A DNA stretch of 64,000 nt from Vreelandella sp042466685 (GCF_042466685.1 NZ_CP170448.1:3782001-3846000), one strand, 5' to 3'; shown: positions 34,919-43,365, counted from the stretch's first letter. Notes: generated by a model from the letters alone, not told the origin. A program made the numbers and translations.

Positions 34919-36831
34919 GTGTGATGGCAACGACTAGCCCTGCCCTTCGCGCACGGCGCACCTGGAATATCGACCAATGGGGCAGCGGCTACTTTGACGT
35001 AGATGACCACGGCCAAGCCCTGGTACGCCCGCTGGGTAGCGATGCGGAAGGCCCGGCGCTACCGTTGAGCGGCTTGGTTCGCCAGCTGCAAAACGCTGGG
35101 CTGCGCCTGCCGGTGCTGGTGCGCTTTAGCGATATTCTTCACGACCGGGTCGAGCAGTTGTGCGGTGCGTTTGATGCCGCGATGAGCGACTGCGACTATC
35201 AGGGCGGCTACACCGCGGTTTACCCGATTAAAGTGAACCAGCAGCGCCGGGTGGTCGAAGAGATTCTGGCGACCGCCGAGCGCGGCAGTGGTCGTGTAGG
35301 ACTGGAAGCGGGCAGCAAACCAGAACTGCTGGCGGTGTTGGCGCTTTCCGACGGTGGCTCCTCGCTGATTGTGTGTAACGGCTACAAAGACCGGGAATAC
35401 GTACGACTGGCGCTGCTTGGGGAAAAGCTCGGCCACAAGGTCTACTTGGTGGTCGAAAAGCTCTCCGAGCTGCAGCTGATTTTGGAAGAGGCCCGCGAGC
35501 TGGAGGTCACGCCCCGCATAGGCCTGCGCGCCCGCCTGGCCTCGGTGGGTAAAGGCAAATGGCAGAATACCGGCGGCGAAAAATCCAAGTTCGGTCTCAC
35601 CGCCAGTCAGATACTTGAAGTCGTCGATACACTGCGTCGCGAGGAGGCGCTGGAGAGTCTGCAACTGGTGCACTTCCACCTGGGCTCCCAGATTGCCAAT
35701 ATTCGCGACATTCAGCGCGGTCTGCGCGAATGCGCACGCTTTTATCAAAACCTGATGGAACTGGGCGCACCGATTGACACGGTGGACGTGGGCGGCGGTT
35801 TGGGTATCGACTACGAAGGCACGCGTTCGCGCAGTTTCTGCTCGGCCAACTACTCGATGCGTGAGTACGCCCGTAACGTAGTGAGCGCCTTTGCCCAGCT
35901 ATGCCAAGAGGCGAACCTCCCGCAGCCACACCTGATCAGCGAATCGGGGCGCGCACTCACCGCTCACCATGCGGTGTTGATCACCAATGTGATTGGCGAG
36001 GAGCGTATCGACGACACTCCACCGGAGCGGCATGCTCAAGAGGACACTCAGGTTGAGTTACTCTGGCGTGTGTTCGAGCAACTCGCCACCGCACAAGAGC
36101 CGCGCATGTTGGTAGAAGCGTGGCATGACCTGCTGCAAGCGGTGAGTGAGCTGCAAGAGCGCTTTGTGATGGGCTTGAGTGATATTACCGCCCGCGCCGA
36201 AGGCGAGCGGGTTTATATGGCTGCCTGCGCGCGGCTGCGTACCCAGCTTGATACCCGCAACCGAGCCCATCGCGAAATTATGGATGAACTCGCGGAGAAG
36301 CTCGCCGATAAACTGTTCGTCAACTTTTCCCTGTTCCAGTCGGTGCCTGACGTTTGGGGCATTGAGCAGATCTTCCCGGTGCTGCCGCTAAGCGGGCTCG
36401 ATCAGGCCCCCACTCGGCGGGCAGTGATACAGGATATTACCTGCGATTCTGATGGCCGCATCGACAGCTACGTCGACGGGCAGGGGGTGGAGAGCACCCT
36501 ACCGCTGCCTGAGTGGGCTTCAGACGACGAGCGCTGGCTAGGCTTCTTCCTGGTGGGCGCCTATCAAGAGATCCTTGGCGATTTGCATAACCTGTTTGGC
36601 GATACCGACTCCGTCGATGCGGCGCTCAATGCCGACGGCGAATGGACGCTGTCTAACCCGTTGGCCGGGGACTCGGTGGCCCAGGTGCTGGCTTACGTCA
36701 ACTTCAATGCCAACGTACTCAAGCAGAAGCTCACCGACCAGCTAGCCGCTAGCGGCTTCTCTGCCGATGAGCAGGCTCGCTTTGCGGCCAGTTTAAGCGA
36801 AGGGCTGGAAGGCTATACCTATCTTGAATAA
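34915..36831 (+). CDS. speA: Biosynthetic arginine decarboxylase
   Basis: A 638-residue PLP enzyme converting arginine to agmatine, the first step of the agmatine route to putrescine. Signatures: YPIKVNQQRRVVEEIL with the PLP lysine, GLEAGSKPELLAVL, VHFHLGSQIANIRDI, VGGGLGIDYEG and the C-terminal NFSLFQSVPDVWGIEQIFPV. The length is that of the family. The four-base overlap with thrB implies coupled translation of two enzymes from different pathways. No agmatine deiminase gene is nearby in this window. Confidence 0.95.
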   Translation: MSVMATTSPALRARRTWNIDQWGSGYFDVDDHGQALVRPLGSDAEGPALPLSGLVRQLQNAGLRLPVLVRFSDILHDRVEQLCGAFDAAMSDCDYQGGYTAVYPIKVNQQRRVVEEILATAERGSGRVGLEAGSKPELLAVLALSDGGSSLIVCNGYKDREYVRLALLGEKLGHKVYLVVEKLSELQLILEEARELEVTPRIGLRARLASVGKGKWQNTGGEKSKFGLTASQILEVVDTLRREEALESLQLVHFHLGSQIANIRDIQRGLRECARFYQNLMELGAPIDTVDVGGGLGIDYEGTRSRSFCSANYSMREYARNVVSAFAQLCQEANLPQPHLISESGRALTAHHAVLITNVIGEERIDDTPPERHAQEDTQVELLWRVFEQLATAQEPRMLVEAWHDLLQAVSELQERFVMGLSDITARAEGERVYMAACARLRTQLDTRNRAHREIMDELAEKLADKLFVNFSLFQSVPDVWGIEQIFPVLPLSGLDQAPTRRAVIQDITCDSDGRIDSYVDGQGVESTLPLPEWASDDERWLGFFLVGAYQEILGDLHNLFGDTDSVDAALNADGEWTLSNPLAGDSVAQVLAYVNFNANVLKQKLTDQLAASGFSADEQARFAASLSEGLEGYTYLE

Positions 36832-36857
36832 GCTGTCTTGAATGAGCTGTCTTGAAT
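36823..36857. repeat. 14-bp tandem repeat over the speA stop codon
   Basis: CTTGAAT-AAGCTGT, CTTGAAT-GAGCTGT and a final CTTGAAT give 2.5 copies of a 14-base unit. The first copy holds the real TAA stop and the second carries a TGA at the equivalent place, a small duplication of the gene end. Confidence 0.85.
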
Positions 36858-36893
36858 GGCCTACCTAGCTAAGTAGGCTTAACAGCCCAAAAA

Positions 36894-36926
36894 GAAACGC
36901 CACCCGTGGTTAACAGGTGGCGTTTC
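36894..36926 (+). terminator. Terminator-like hairpin after speA
   Basis: GAAACGCCACC (36894-36904) pairs perfectly with GGTGGCGTTTC (36916-36926). A-rich sequence precedes and T-rich follows, so it can act in both directions for speA and the convergent hydrolase gene. Confidence 0.85.
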
Positions 36927-36993
36927 TATTGATAACGATAGCGAATGCTTGTGGCGGGCTATCGGCTTCACTGCTTGCGCATCAACGGGTTAG

Positions 36994-37659
36994 TTACTCG
37001 ACGACGCTGGTCTCAATTTCCAAACCGCCGGTCAAGGTTAAGCGCAGTGATGAACCGCGAACCAGTTCCCCAACGCCTGAAGGCGTGCCGGTTAGGATCA
37101 CATCGCCCGGCTCCAGGGTGAAGTGGCGGCTCATTTCAGCCACCAGCGTGGGGACAGCAAAGATCATATCGGAACCTTCGCCGTGCTGACGCTCTTCCCC
37201 ATCAATCTCAAGGGTAAACGCCAGCGCATTCCAGTTGGGAACCCGGCTTAGCGGCAGAAACGAGGAAAGCGGGCAAGCGCCATCAAACGCTTTGGCGATT
37301 TCCCAAGGGTGCCCCTTCTCTTTTAGCTTGGTCTGTACATCACGCAGCGTTAAATCCATCGCCAACCCAATACCGACAATCGCGCGCTCGGCTTCATCCA
37401 GGGTGGCGTGGGTTAAGGTTTCGCCCACTAACAGCGCAAGTTCAACTTCATAATGCACGTCGCCGCGTGAAAAGGGTGGATCCAACGGCTTGGTCAGATC
37501 CACAACGCTGGTCGACGGTTTAATGAACAGCAGCGGCTCAGTGGGAACGGGATTATCCAGCTCTTTCGCATGGTCGGCATAATTACGGCCGATGCAGACA
37601 ACCTTGCCCAGCGGGTGGGGAAACTCCTGGCCATCGGTAAACTGTGGAACAAAACGCAT
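36994..37659 (-). CDS. Fumarylacetoacetate hydrolase (FAH) family protein
   Basis: A 221-residue FAH-fold metal-dependent enzyme; members include oxaloacetate decarboxylases, acylpyruvate hydrolases and aromatic catabolic hydratases or decarboxylases. Conserved segments are KVVCIGRNYADHAKEL, the metal ligands in DVHYEVELALLVG (E-x-E) and AMDLTLRDVQ (Asp), and the C-terminal PGDVILTGTPSGVG. I start at ATG 37659 (MRFVPQF) since GGAG lies about 10 bases upstream and the earlier ATG at 37680 would contain that site. With no aromatic catabolism genes nearby, an oxaloacetate tautomerase/decarboxylase-type role is plausible but not shown. Confidence 0.9.
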   Translation of the reverse strand: MRFVPQFTDGQEFPHPLGKVVCIGRNYADHAKELDNPVPTEPLLFIKPSTSVVDLTKPLDPPFSRGDVHYEVELALLVGETLTHATLDEAERAIVGIGLAMDLTLRDVQTKLKEKGHPWEIAKAFDGACPLSSFLPLSRVPNWNALAFTLEIDGEERQHGEGSDMIFAVPTLVAEMSRHFTLEPGDVILTGTPSGVGELVRGSSLRLTLTGGLEIETSVVE

Positions 37660-37777
37660 GGCGGGTATTCTCCTTCTCATTATGCGTGCCGCATTCGCAA
37701 CGACAGGCGCAACAGTTTACCCCACCTATACGAAGGTTCCACACCCTTCGGCCATGAATTTGTTTCCCCGCTGCTGG

Positions 37778-38776
37778 TTAGCGATACTGCTGAGCCTGCT
37801 GATCAGGGCTATGAGCCAAGAAATCCGGCCGCTGCTTACTCGCCGCGAACGGCTCCCGGCAGCGATTGTCCTGGCGGTTAAACACGAAGAACACATTACT
37901 ACGCGGGTCGGGCGAAAGGTTCGCGTTCGAAGCATGCAGGGTATTACAATCAAACAGCAATAAGCCGCCCGCCTTACCTTTCGGCGCTTCAATACCGTGC
38001 TCCTCCACTAGCTCGGTTAACGCCTCTGGGCTGGGTACGCCCACCTCCTGGGCTTTCAGCGAGCTTTTATGGTTATCTTCCGGCGTTTCACCCAGGCAGG
38101 GCACAAATTTTTTGTGCGAACCGGGAATCAGCATCAACGGGCCGTTGAACTCGTGGTTGTCAGTTAAGATCAACGAAGCGCTAACCGCGTGCATGGCGGG
38201 CATGCCGTCTTCTGCGTGCCATGTCTCAAAGTCGGAGTGCCAGTTAAAGCCCTTGCCGGCAAATCCAGGCTTATAGTTAATCCGCGACTGATGCACATAA
38301 GGATCGCCGCCAATGATTTGACGGGCGGCACCCGCTACACGCTCATCGCTGGCCAGTTTGCCCAACCGTTCAGAGAGGAAGTGCACCGCAAATAGCGAGC
38401 GGATCTCCTGGCTCTCTGGCTCAGTCACGCTGAAATCCTGATTGAGATACTCATCGTTGCTCATCAGCGCCTTCATTTCCTGGCGCAACTCATCAAGCTC
38501 TTCGCCTGAAATGAGGTTAGGAATAAACAGAAACCCCTTACGCTCAAACTCATCGAGCTGCGCCTGGCTTAATGGGCCGGAAAGCTGGCGCCCCTTGACC
38601 ACCGCATCCTGGCGCGGCAGCCAGGTCTGTGCAGGGGGTGTGGCTAAGCGCGACGGGTAGGCATCCTGTACCTGTGCGCGTTGCGACTGTGTGCTGTGCA
38701 CATTAGGCGCATCGGCCATTTCGCTATACTGCTTATGGGCGGTTACTGAATGTAGTGGTGTACTTTTGACTGTCAT
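37778..38776 (-). CDS. ectD: Ectoine hydroxylase
   Basis: A 332-residue non-haem Fe(II)/2-oxoglutarate dioxygenase that converts the compatible solute ectoine to 5-hydroxyectoine. The family signature FNWHSDFETWHAEDGMP gives iron ligands His180 and Asp182, the third ligand is His281 in NTLHASNANLSP, and the 2-oxoglutarate-binding arginine follows in DPRSNVFFVFN. Length equals characterised Halomonas EctD. The ectABC genes are not in this window, a common situation in Halomonas. GGAG lies 8 bases before the ATG. Confidence 0.97.
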   Translation of the reverse strand: MTVKSTPLHSVTAHKQYSEMADAPNVHSTQSQRAQVQDAYPSRLATPPAQTWLPRQDAVVKGRQLSGPLSQAQLDEFERKGFLFIPNLISGEELDELRQEMKALMSNDEYLNQDFSVTEPESQEIRSLFAVHFLSERLGKLASDERVAGAARQIIGGDPYVHQSRINYKPGFAGKGFNWHSDFETWHAEDGMPAMHAVSASLILTDNHEFNGPLMLIPGSHKKFVPCLGETPEDNHKSSLKAQEVGVPSPEALTELVEEHGIEAPKGKAGGLLLFDCNTLHASNANLSPDPRSNVFFVFNRQDNRCREPFAASKQRPDFLAHSPDQQAQQYR

Positions 38777-39045
38777 CTAATCCACTCCTTGTATGATTAG
38801 GTTTCAGGTCGAATGTTGTTGCAACTACGTATAAAAATGCACGGCTAAAACGTCGTGCAGGGAGTAGCCTAGCCGACTAATATTTTACCGCAAGGCGTGA
38901 TTTCTGGTTTGATAACGTAGGTTACGTGAAAAAAATTGAAGAGTGGCTTTTTGAGCAATTAGTCACCTAAAAAGCACGCTCGACGCCACAATATATGCGG
39001 TTAATGGTTCTAAATTTTTTAGCTAACTGAATAAGGAATCAAGCT

Positions 39046-39504
39046 TTGAAAAGACGGCTAGCGCTTTATGGTTTTATCGGTGCCCTATTGATAACCGCCG
39101 GATGCTCTTCACCAGCCATGGATAGTCAAGAGACCGCTCATCGCCCGGACGCACCGTTGATCAACACCTACTGGAAGCTAGTAACGCTTGATAACGCGGC
39201 GGTCGTCACGCGCGAGAATTTTCGTGAACCCCACTTGGTACTTCACCAAGATGTCTCACGTTTAGCAGGCGCTACCGGCTGTAATAACTTGATGGGCAGT
39301 TACTCCGTGGAGAGAGAGCACATCACGTTTAATCAGGTCGCCACCACCAAAATGGCCTGCCCTGCTGCGCAGATGAAAACCGAGCAAGCATTTCTATTAG
39401 CCCTTGAGCAGGCAGTTGCATGGCATATGAATGGCTCAGCACTTGAGTTATTGGATGATAATAATGAACCACTGGCTAGCTTCGAAGCGGTGCATCTTTA
39501 TTAG
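39046..39504 (+). CDS. META-domain lipoprotein
   Basis: A 152-residue predicted lipoprotein: the signal ends in lipobox TAGC (Cys20), and the mature part is a single META/HslJ-like domain (INTYWKLVTLDNAAV, GATGCNNLMGSYSV, then TTKMACPAAQMKTEQAFLLAL). Such proteins are envelope proteins tied to antibiotic tolerance and stress in E. coli (HslJ); function here is not known. The start is TTG, 8 bases after AAGGA. It is the first gene of a compact AT-richer accessory patch. Confidence 0.87.
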   Translation: MKRRLALYGFIGALLITAGCSSPAMDSQETAHRPDAPLINTYWKLVTLDNAAVVTRENFREPHLVLHQDVSRLAGATGCNNLMGSYSVEREHITFNQVATTKMACPAAQMKTEQAFLLALEQAVAWHMNGSALELLDDNNEPLASFEAVHLY

Positions 39505-39755
39505 CCCTAGTCATAGGATCACTTAGTGAACTCGGTTGCCTCTTCTGTTCTCTTTTTGTCAGTATCTCAGCGAATACACGGACTTTTGCTGGGCGAAAAC
39601 GTGCTAACAGGAAACCACATATATACCGCCTGAAGGCCAGCTCCAATGAGACAGAATAGGTATCCGCCACCCTGATTGAGCTTCTTCGACAGAACAGTGA
39701 GATGTTCATCGACAGCTCGACGTCACCCACCACATGCAAGGGTGAAAATGCGTTG
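39505..39755. other. Non-coding or degenerate stretch in the accessory patch
   Basis: No gene I can support. An open minus-strand frame across about 39476-39739 runs into the end of the META gene, lacks a ribosome site and has no recognisable domain. The stretch could be remains of a decayed gene. Confidence 0.5.
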
Positions 39756-39938
39756 ATGGCTGAGTACAGCCGAGCATCAATTCCAGGCTATCTATTTATA
39801 CTGTCAAGTAATAGTGAAAGCTTCATAAATGCTTTATGGGAAATGTTAGAGAGAAAGGCATACTGGACTTATAAAGGCATTGACAACAAAATTGACTTAA
39901 ATCCAGCTTTCGAGACTTTAAAGAGCTCACAGGACTAA
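39756..39938 (+). CDS. Small orphan ORF, unknown
   Basis: A 60-residue frame starting MAEYSRASIPGYLFIL, with no signal peptide and no domain I recognise. Base composition is clearly richer in A and T than the surrounding genes. Codon content (for example WTYKGIDNKIDLN) looks like a real protein and not a shadow, but the ribosome site is poor and a longer start at 39702 is possible. It could be a fragment of a larger lost gene. Confidence 0.35.
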   Translation: MAEYSRASIPGYLFILSSNSESFINALWEMLERKAYWTYKGIDNKIDLNPAFETLKSSQD

Positions 39939-40084
39939 GACCCAGTAGACCAGTGTAACTACTTACAGAATCGTGAGAGGGGTTGAGGTGGGCCTATAGG
40001 CCACCCTTACAAGTAGTTGATAGCCAATATTGACTGAACTTTTGATAATATGCCGCTTGGGTCGAATCATTTTAAGGGAATAGC

Positions 40085-40483
40085 ATGAAGCGTTACACAC
40101 TCTATCCAATAGCACTGCTCATCTTGGCAGCCCTCCTCACAGCCTGCTCAGGCGGTGAACCTGAAAATACCGTAGAAACTTTCTTCCAAGCCTCAGCCGA
40201 TGGTGACACCGAGAAGGCGATTGACCAAATATCGTTCGCTAGCGTCGGGGCAGATGAGATGGTCGCAGCCAAAGGTAAAGTCCAGATGATAGTAGGCGAC
40301 CTGCATCAGCGAATTAACGCCAACGATGGCCTGGATTCAGTAGAAACCCTGAACTCAGATATATCCGAAAATGGCTAACAGGCGACCATTCAGAGCAGAA
40401 TCACCTTCGGTAATGGCAAAACCACGAACGAGACCACCAGGCTTATTAAAGACGGTGGTGATTGGAAGATATCGCTTCAATAA
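40085..40483 (+). pseudogene. DUF4878-like lipoprotein gene interrupted by one in-frame stop
   Basis: The gene begins MKRYTLYPIALLILAALLTAC (lipobox LTAC, Cys21) and continues with GGEPENTVETFFQASADGD, the start of an NTF2-like DUF4878 domain. Codon 98 (40376-40378) is TAA. The same frame then continues without shift as QATIQSRITFGNGKTTNETT and RLIKDGGDWKISLQ to a second TAA at 40481-40483; that is the expected final strand pair of the domain (gain of charged T-x-x-x-x-V-K-x-x-G-x-W-K-I). A single base change thus explains the break. It may be a recent pseudogene, be read through at low level, or be a sequencing error. The yiiX-like ATG overlaps the second stop. Confidence 0.75.
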
Positions 40484-41076
40484 TGATGTCGAAGTCATTC
40501 TGGGCTTACCTGATACTGCCCCTACTTGCGCTTGACTGCCTGACCCTACAAGCGAAAGCTGGCAACCTCAGTGGCGCAAGCCCAGGAGACTTAATCTTTC
40601 GCGAGGGTAATGAAGCCATCAGTGGCATGGTGTTGACGATGGACAATGGTCATTTCAGCCATGTCGGCCTTTTGGCCAAGCAAGAGGGTGAATGGGTTGT
40701 CATCCATTCCACTCCCTCTGAGATCGAGGGACGGATCGATGGCGTTGTCATCGATCCGGTTGAGTTCTTCATTTCTCCACAGCGCTCCCGACATCACGCA
40801 GTCTACCGCGTGGAGGCCACGGACGATCAGCGAGAACATGCTGTTAGCTGGGCAATGAACCAGGAAGGTACACCTTTCAGTGTACTAAGCCCTGAGGGGA
40901 TCTACTGTACCACTCTCGTATGGAAAGCCTGGCAGAGTGCTGGATTGGATCTGGAAGCCCAGTTTACTCATGTGGCCATTCCATTAGCGGAAGGAGACTT
41001 CCTACTCCCTAGTGGCCTGCTATCATCCTCGAAGCTGACGCTCCTTGAACCGGAGGCCCTGTCGGTTCAGCAGTGA
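40483..41076 (+). CDS. YiiX/YebB-like permuted papain-fold hydrolase (NlpC/P60 superfamily)
   Basis: A 197-residue exported protein. A signal peptide of about 26 residues (to QAKA) is followed by SPGDLIFREGNEAISGMV, then GHFSHVGLLAKQEGEWVVIH with the catalytic His, and GIYCTTLVWKAWQSAG with the candidate catalytic Cys; this order (His before Cys) is the circularly permuted NlpC/P60 arrangement of YiiX proteins, likely amidases or thioesterases of the envelope. ATG 40483 overlaps the last base of the preceding stop; ATG 40486 is an alternative. It appears coupled to the broken lipoprotein gene upstream. Confidence 0.82.
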   Translation: MMSKSFWAYLILPLLALDCLTLQAKAGNLSGASPGDLIFREGNEAISGMVLTMDNGHFSHVGLLAKQEGEWVVIHSTPSEIEGRIDGVVIDPVEFFISPQRSRHHAVYRVEATDDQREHAVSWAMNQEGTPFSVLSPEGIYCTTLVWKAWQSAGLDLEAQFTHVAIPLAEGDFLLPSGLLSSSKLTLLEPEALSVQQ

Positions 41077-41229
41077 CATACCGATATAACACTAGGCTTC
41101 AAAATATCAGCAAGCTGGCGAATTCAATCGCACTAGACCCATTTGGTTATACGTCGTAGAACAAACCTCTATGGCAGAGGGTTCAATTGCCAGAACAATG
41201 ATGAACAGCCATTATTTTTGGTTAAAGCC

Positions 41230-41260
41230 GTGTCTACACCTGTAGACATTTTGTAGACAC
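41230..41260. repeat. Three TGTAGACA boxes next to the tRNA cluster
   Basis: TGTCTACA (41231-41238), TGTAGACA (41241-41248) and TGTAGACA (41252-41259): the first two form a perfect 8-2-8 palindrome and the third repeats the second. They lie about 70 bases beyond the 3' end of tRNA-Thr, where integrating elements usually insert. They could be recombinase arm sites or a regulator operator. Confidence 0.5.
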
Positions 41261-41265
41261 ACACG

Positions 41266-41290
41266 AAAAAGCCGCCCCTAAGGACGGCTT
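41266..41290 (-). terminator. Intrinsic terminator of the tRNA cluster
   Basis: On the minus strand a 9-bp stem (41282-41290 with 41269-41277, one wobble) is followed by a run of five Ts. It lies 41 bases after the 3' end of tRNA-Thr. Confidence 0.9.
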
Positions 41291-41330
41291 AATCTGATTC
41301 TCTAACGCTTAACTTTTAACCACTTTACAG

Positions 41331-41406
<76 letters not shown>

Positions 41407-41478
41407 GCTTCACGTTTTCTTGAGAAAATGACTGCTTCGCTGTTACGCTCTGCAATCAACAAGAAATCTTGTTGGCAA

Positions 41479-41553
41479 TGGCTGGGGTACCAGGATTCGA
41501 ACCTGGGAATGCCGCTACCAAAAAGCGGTGCCTTACCACTTGGCGATACCCCA
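41479..41553 (-). tRNA. tRNA-Gln (anticodon TTG)
   Basis: 75 bases including encoded CCA. Acceptor TGGGGTA pairs with TACCCCA; anticodon arm CCGCT-TTTTGGT-AGCGG gives anticodon TTG; T arm GGTTCGAATCC. Middle gene of the cluster. Confidence 0.97.
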
Positions 41554-41559
41554 ACTGCG

Positions 41560-41635
41560 TGGTGGCCAGAGACGGAATCGAACCGCCGACACGGGGATTT
41601 TCAATCCCCTGCTCTACCAACTGAGCTATCTGGCC
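41560..41635 (-). tRNA. tRNA-Phe (anticodon GAA)
   Basis: 76 bases including encoded CCA. Acceptor GGCCAGA pairs with TCTGGCC; anticodon arm GGGGA-TTGAAAA-TCCCC gives anticodon GAA; T arm GGTTCGATTCC. First gene of the cluster, 6 bases before tRNA-Gln. Confidence 0.97.
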
Positions 41636-41651
41636 GCTGCCAACGGTGCGT

Positions 41652-41680
41652 ATTAAACTAAAAACGCCGCTTTTCGTCAA
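41652..41680 (-). promoter_or_regulatory. Promoter of the tRNA cluster
   Basis: On the minus strand TTGACG (41675-41680) and TTTAAT (41652-41657) are separated by 17 bases, close to the sigma-70 ideal, and transcription would start about 10 bases before tRNA-Phe. Confidence 0.8.
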
Positions 41681-41774
41681 CACCTTTGTGAAACTTTCTT
41701 GCGATACCGATGCTTAGGGGGCTTTTTTTCCTACGTCACCGTTAGCTTGACCTGCCTTGTTAACAGGCTGAGAG

Positions 41775-41802
41775 CCACTGATAACAAGTCAGTTGCTCTT
41801 CC
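41775..41802 (-). repeat. Partial copy of the tRNA-Thr anticodon arm
   Basis: These 28 bases match the tRNA-Thr gene (41362-41389) at 25 positions, covering the D-stem end and the anticodon arm in the same orientation. The flanks do not continue as a tRNA. It may be a scar of recombination with a mobile element, or the remains of a fourth tRNA gene. Confidence 0.7.
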
Positions 41803-41866
41803 TAACCGCCCTCCTCACCCTCTCTTCATGCCCGCTATTTATGGCAGCTATTTATGACTGCGCAGG

Positions 41867-42142
41867 TTATGCCTGAGTAGGCGGCACATAACCTTCGGCT
41901 TGGTCGGTCTCCTGGTTGTCCAGGAAGCGCTGCATCTGCTCCATCAAGTACGCCCTGGATTCAGGGTCGAGCATGTTGAGGTGTTTCTCATTGATCAGGC
42001 GGGTTTGCAGCGCCTGCCAGGCTTCCCAGGCGGGCTTGGAAACAGTGGCCTGTATCTCCTGGCCCTGCTTACCCGGCAAAGGCGGGAAGGGCAGGGCTTC
42101 TAGCTCTTTTTGGTACTTGCGGCAAAAAACAGTATTACTCAT
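41867..42142 (-). CDS. yggX: Fe(II)-trafficking / oxidative damage protection protein YggX
   Basis: A 91-residue cytosolic protein that protects iron-sulphur clusters from oxidative damage. Its start, MSNTVFCRKYQKELEALPFPP, and the block PGKQGQEIQATVSKPAWEAW are diagnostic, followed by LINEKHLNMLDPESRAYLME. It lies downstream of mutY, the same neighbourhood as in E. coli, where both are iron-sulphur related; here a 70-base gap separates them. Confidence 0.97.
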   Translation of the reverse strand: MSNTVFCRKYQKELEALPFPPLPGKQGQEIQATVSKPAWEAWQALQTRLINEKHLNMLDPESRAYLMEQMQRFLDNQETDQAEGYVPPTQA

Positions 42143-42212
42143 AACGTACTCCTGGTTCTGGGATCTGGATTTGATGCAATGATCTCAATCAACCCAATCT
42201 GCTAGCAAACGC

Positions 42213-43307
42213 CTAGGCGTGCCCTGGTGTTGGGTTGAGGCTAAAGGGCGTTAGCTGGCTGAGCAGCGCTTTAACGGGGGCGGCAAGCCCCAGCTCGGGC
42301 GGATAGTTAACGTCGTACCATACGCCGCTTTCGCGAACACCGCCCAGCCTATCGCAGCTCACGGGCTGCGGGGTAATTTCTAAGCGAAAATGGCTGAAGG
42401 TGTGATAAAAGCTAGGCGACGCAGTTTCCCGCTTAGGGTTCACGGCATTGACTTCAAGCCAGTCGTTGAGCTCGCTATGTTTCTCGAACTGCGGCAAACT
42501 CCATAGCCCGCCCCATAAACCGCTGGGAGGACGTTTCTCCAGCCATACCCGGCCTTCTGGGTCACGCAGCATCAGCATGATCGTTTGCCGTGTGGGCAGC
42601 GCCTTTTTGGGTTTGGATTCCGGATAGCGCTTTTGTTCGCCTTGGGCGTAGGCCAAACAGACATCGTTAAATGGGCAGCTCAGGCAGTCTGGCTTGCTGC
42701 GTTTACATAGCGTGGCGCCAAAATCCATCATCGCCTGGGTGTAATCCGCCAAGCGCTCTGCTGGGGTGTAGTACTCCGCCAACGCCCACAATTTTCTCTC
42801 CACATCAGGCTTACCCGGCCAGCCGGGCAGCGCATGCAGACGCGTGAGCGAGCGCTTTACATTGCCATCTAAAATCGCGGCCCGCTGCCCTGTGCTTTGC
42901 GCAATGATAGCGCCCGCGGTGGAGCGACCAATACCGGGCAAGGCGACTAACGCGTCGATACTTTCAGTCGGCAGCTCACCATTATGCTCCTGCCAGGCAA
43001 CCTGGGCAGCTTTATGCAAGTTGCGCGCACGGGCATAGTAGCCAAGCCCTGTCCAGAGATGCAGCACTTCATCCTGAGGGGCCTTGGCAAGACTCTCCAG
43101 AGTAGGAAAGCGCGCCATAAACCGCTCAAAATAGCCTATCACAGTGGCCACCTGGGTTTGCTGCAGCATGATTTCCGACACCCACACCCGGTAGGCGCTA
43201 CGCGGCGACTGCCACGGCAAGTCGTGGCGACCGTAGCGGTCGAACCAGGTCATTAGGCGCTGTTGGAATTCGTTTGCCGCCAGCCGCGGCGTGGGCATAT
43301 CTGCCAT
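42213..43307 (-). CDS. mutY: A/G-specific adenine DNA glycosylase
   Basis: A 364-residue base-excision enzyme removing adenine opposite 8-oxoguanine. Catalytic Glu45 (SEIMLQQTQV), HhH motif ALPGIGRSTAGAI, Asp148 (DGNVKRSLTR) and the [4Fe-4S] cluster cysteines 201, 208, 211 and 217 (C-x6-C-x2-C-x5-C) are all present; a NUDIX-like 8-oxoG recognition domain fills residues about 240-350. AAGGAG lies 5 bases before the ATG. A terminator separates it from asmA upstream, so it has its own promoter. Confidence 0.97.
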   Translation of the reverse strand: MADMPTPRLAANEFQQRLMTWFDRYGRHDLPWQSPRSAYRVWVSEIMLQQTQVATVIGYFERFMARFPTLESLAKAPQDEVLHLWTGLGYYARARNLHKAAQVAWQEHNGELPTESIDALVALPGIGRSTAGAIIAQSTGQRAAILDGNVKRSLTRLHALPGWPGKPDVERKLWALAEYYTPAERLADYTQAMMDFGATLCKRSKPDCLSCPFNDVCLAYAQGEQKRYPESKPKKALPTRQTIMLMLRDPEGRVWLEKRPPSGLWGGLWSLPQFEKHSELNDWLEVNAVNPKRETASPSFYHTFSHFRLEITPQPVSCDRLGGVRESGVWYDVNYPPELGLAAPVKALLSQLTPFSLNPTPGHA

Positions 43308-43365
43308 GCACGCTCCTTAAACAGAAATGGGTATATGAAACAGAAATGGGCGGACACCCGAGCCA

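Noticed and set aside
35059..35748. 229-codon minus-strand frame
   Set aside because: Antisense to speA; no ribosome site and no recognisable domain.
39476..39739. 87-codon minus-strand frame near the META gene
   Set aside because: It runs into the end of another gene, lacks a ribosome site and domain; perhaps remains of an old gene but not supported.
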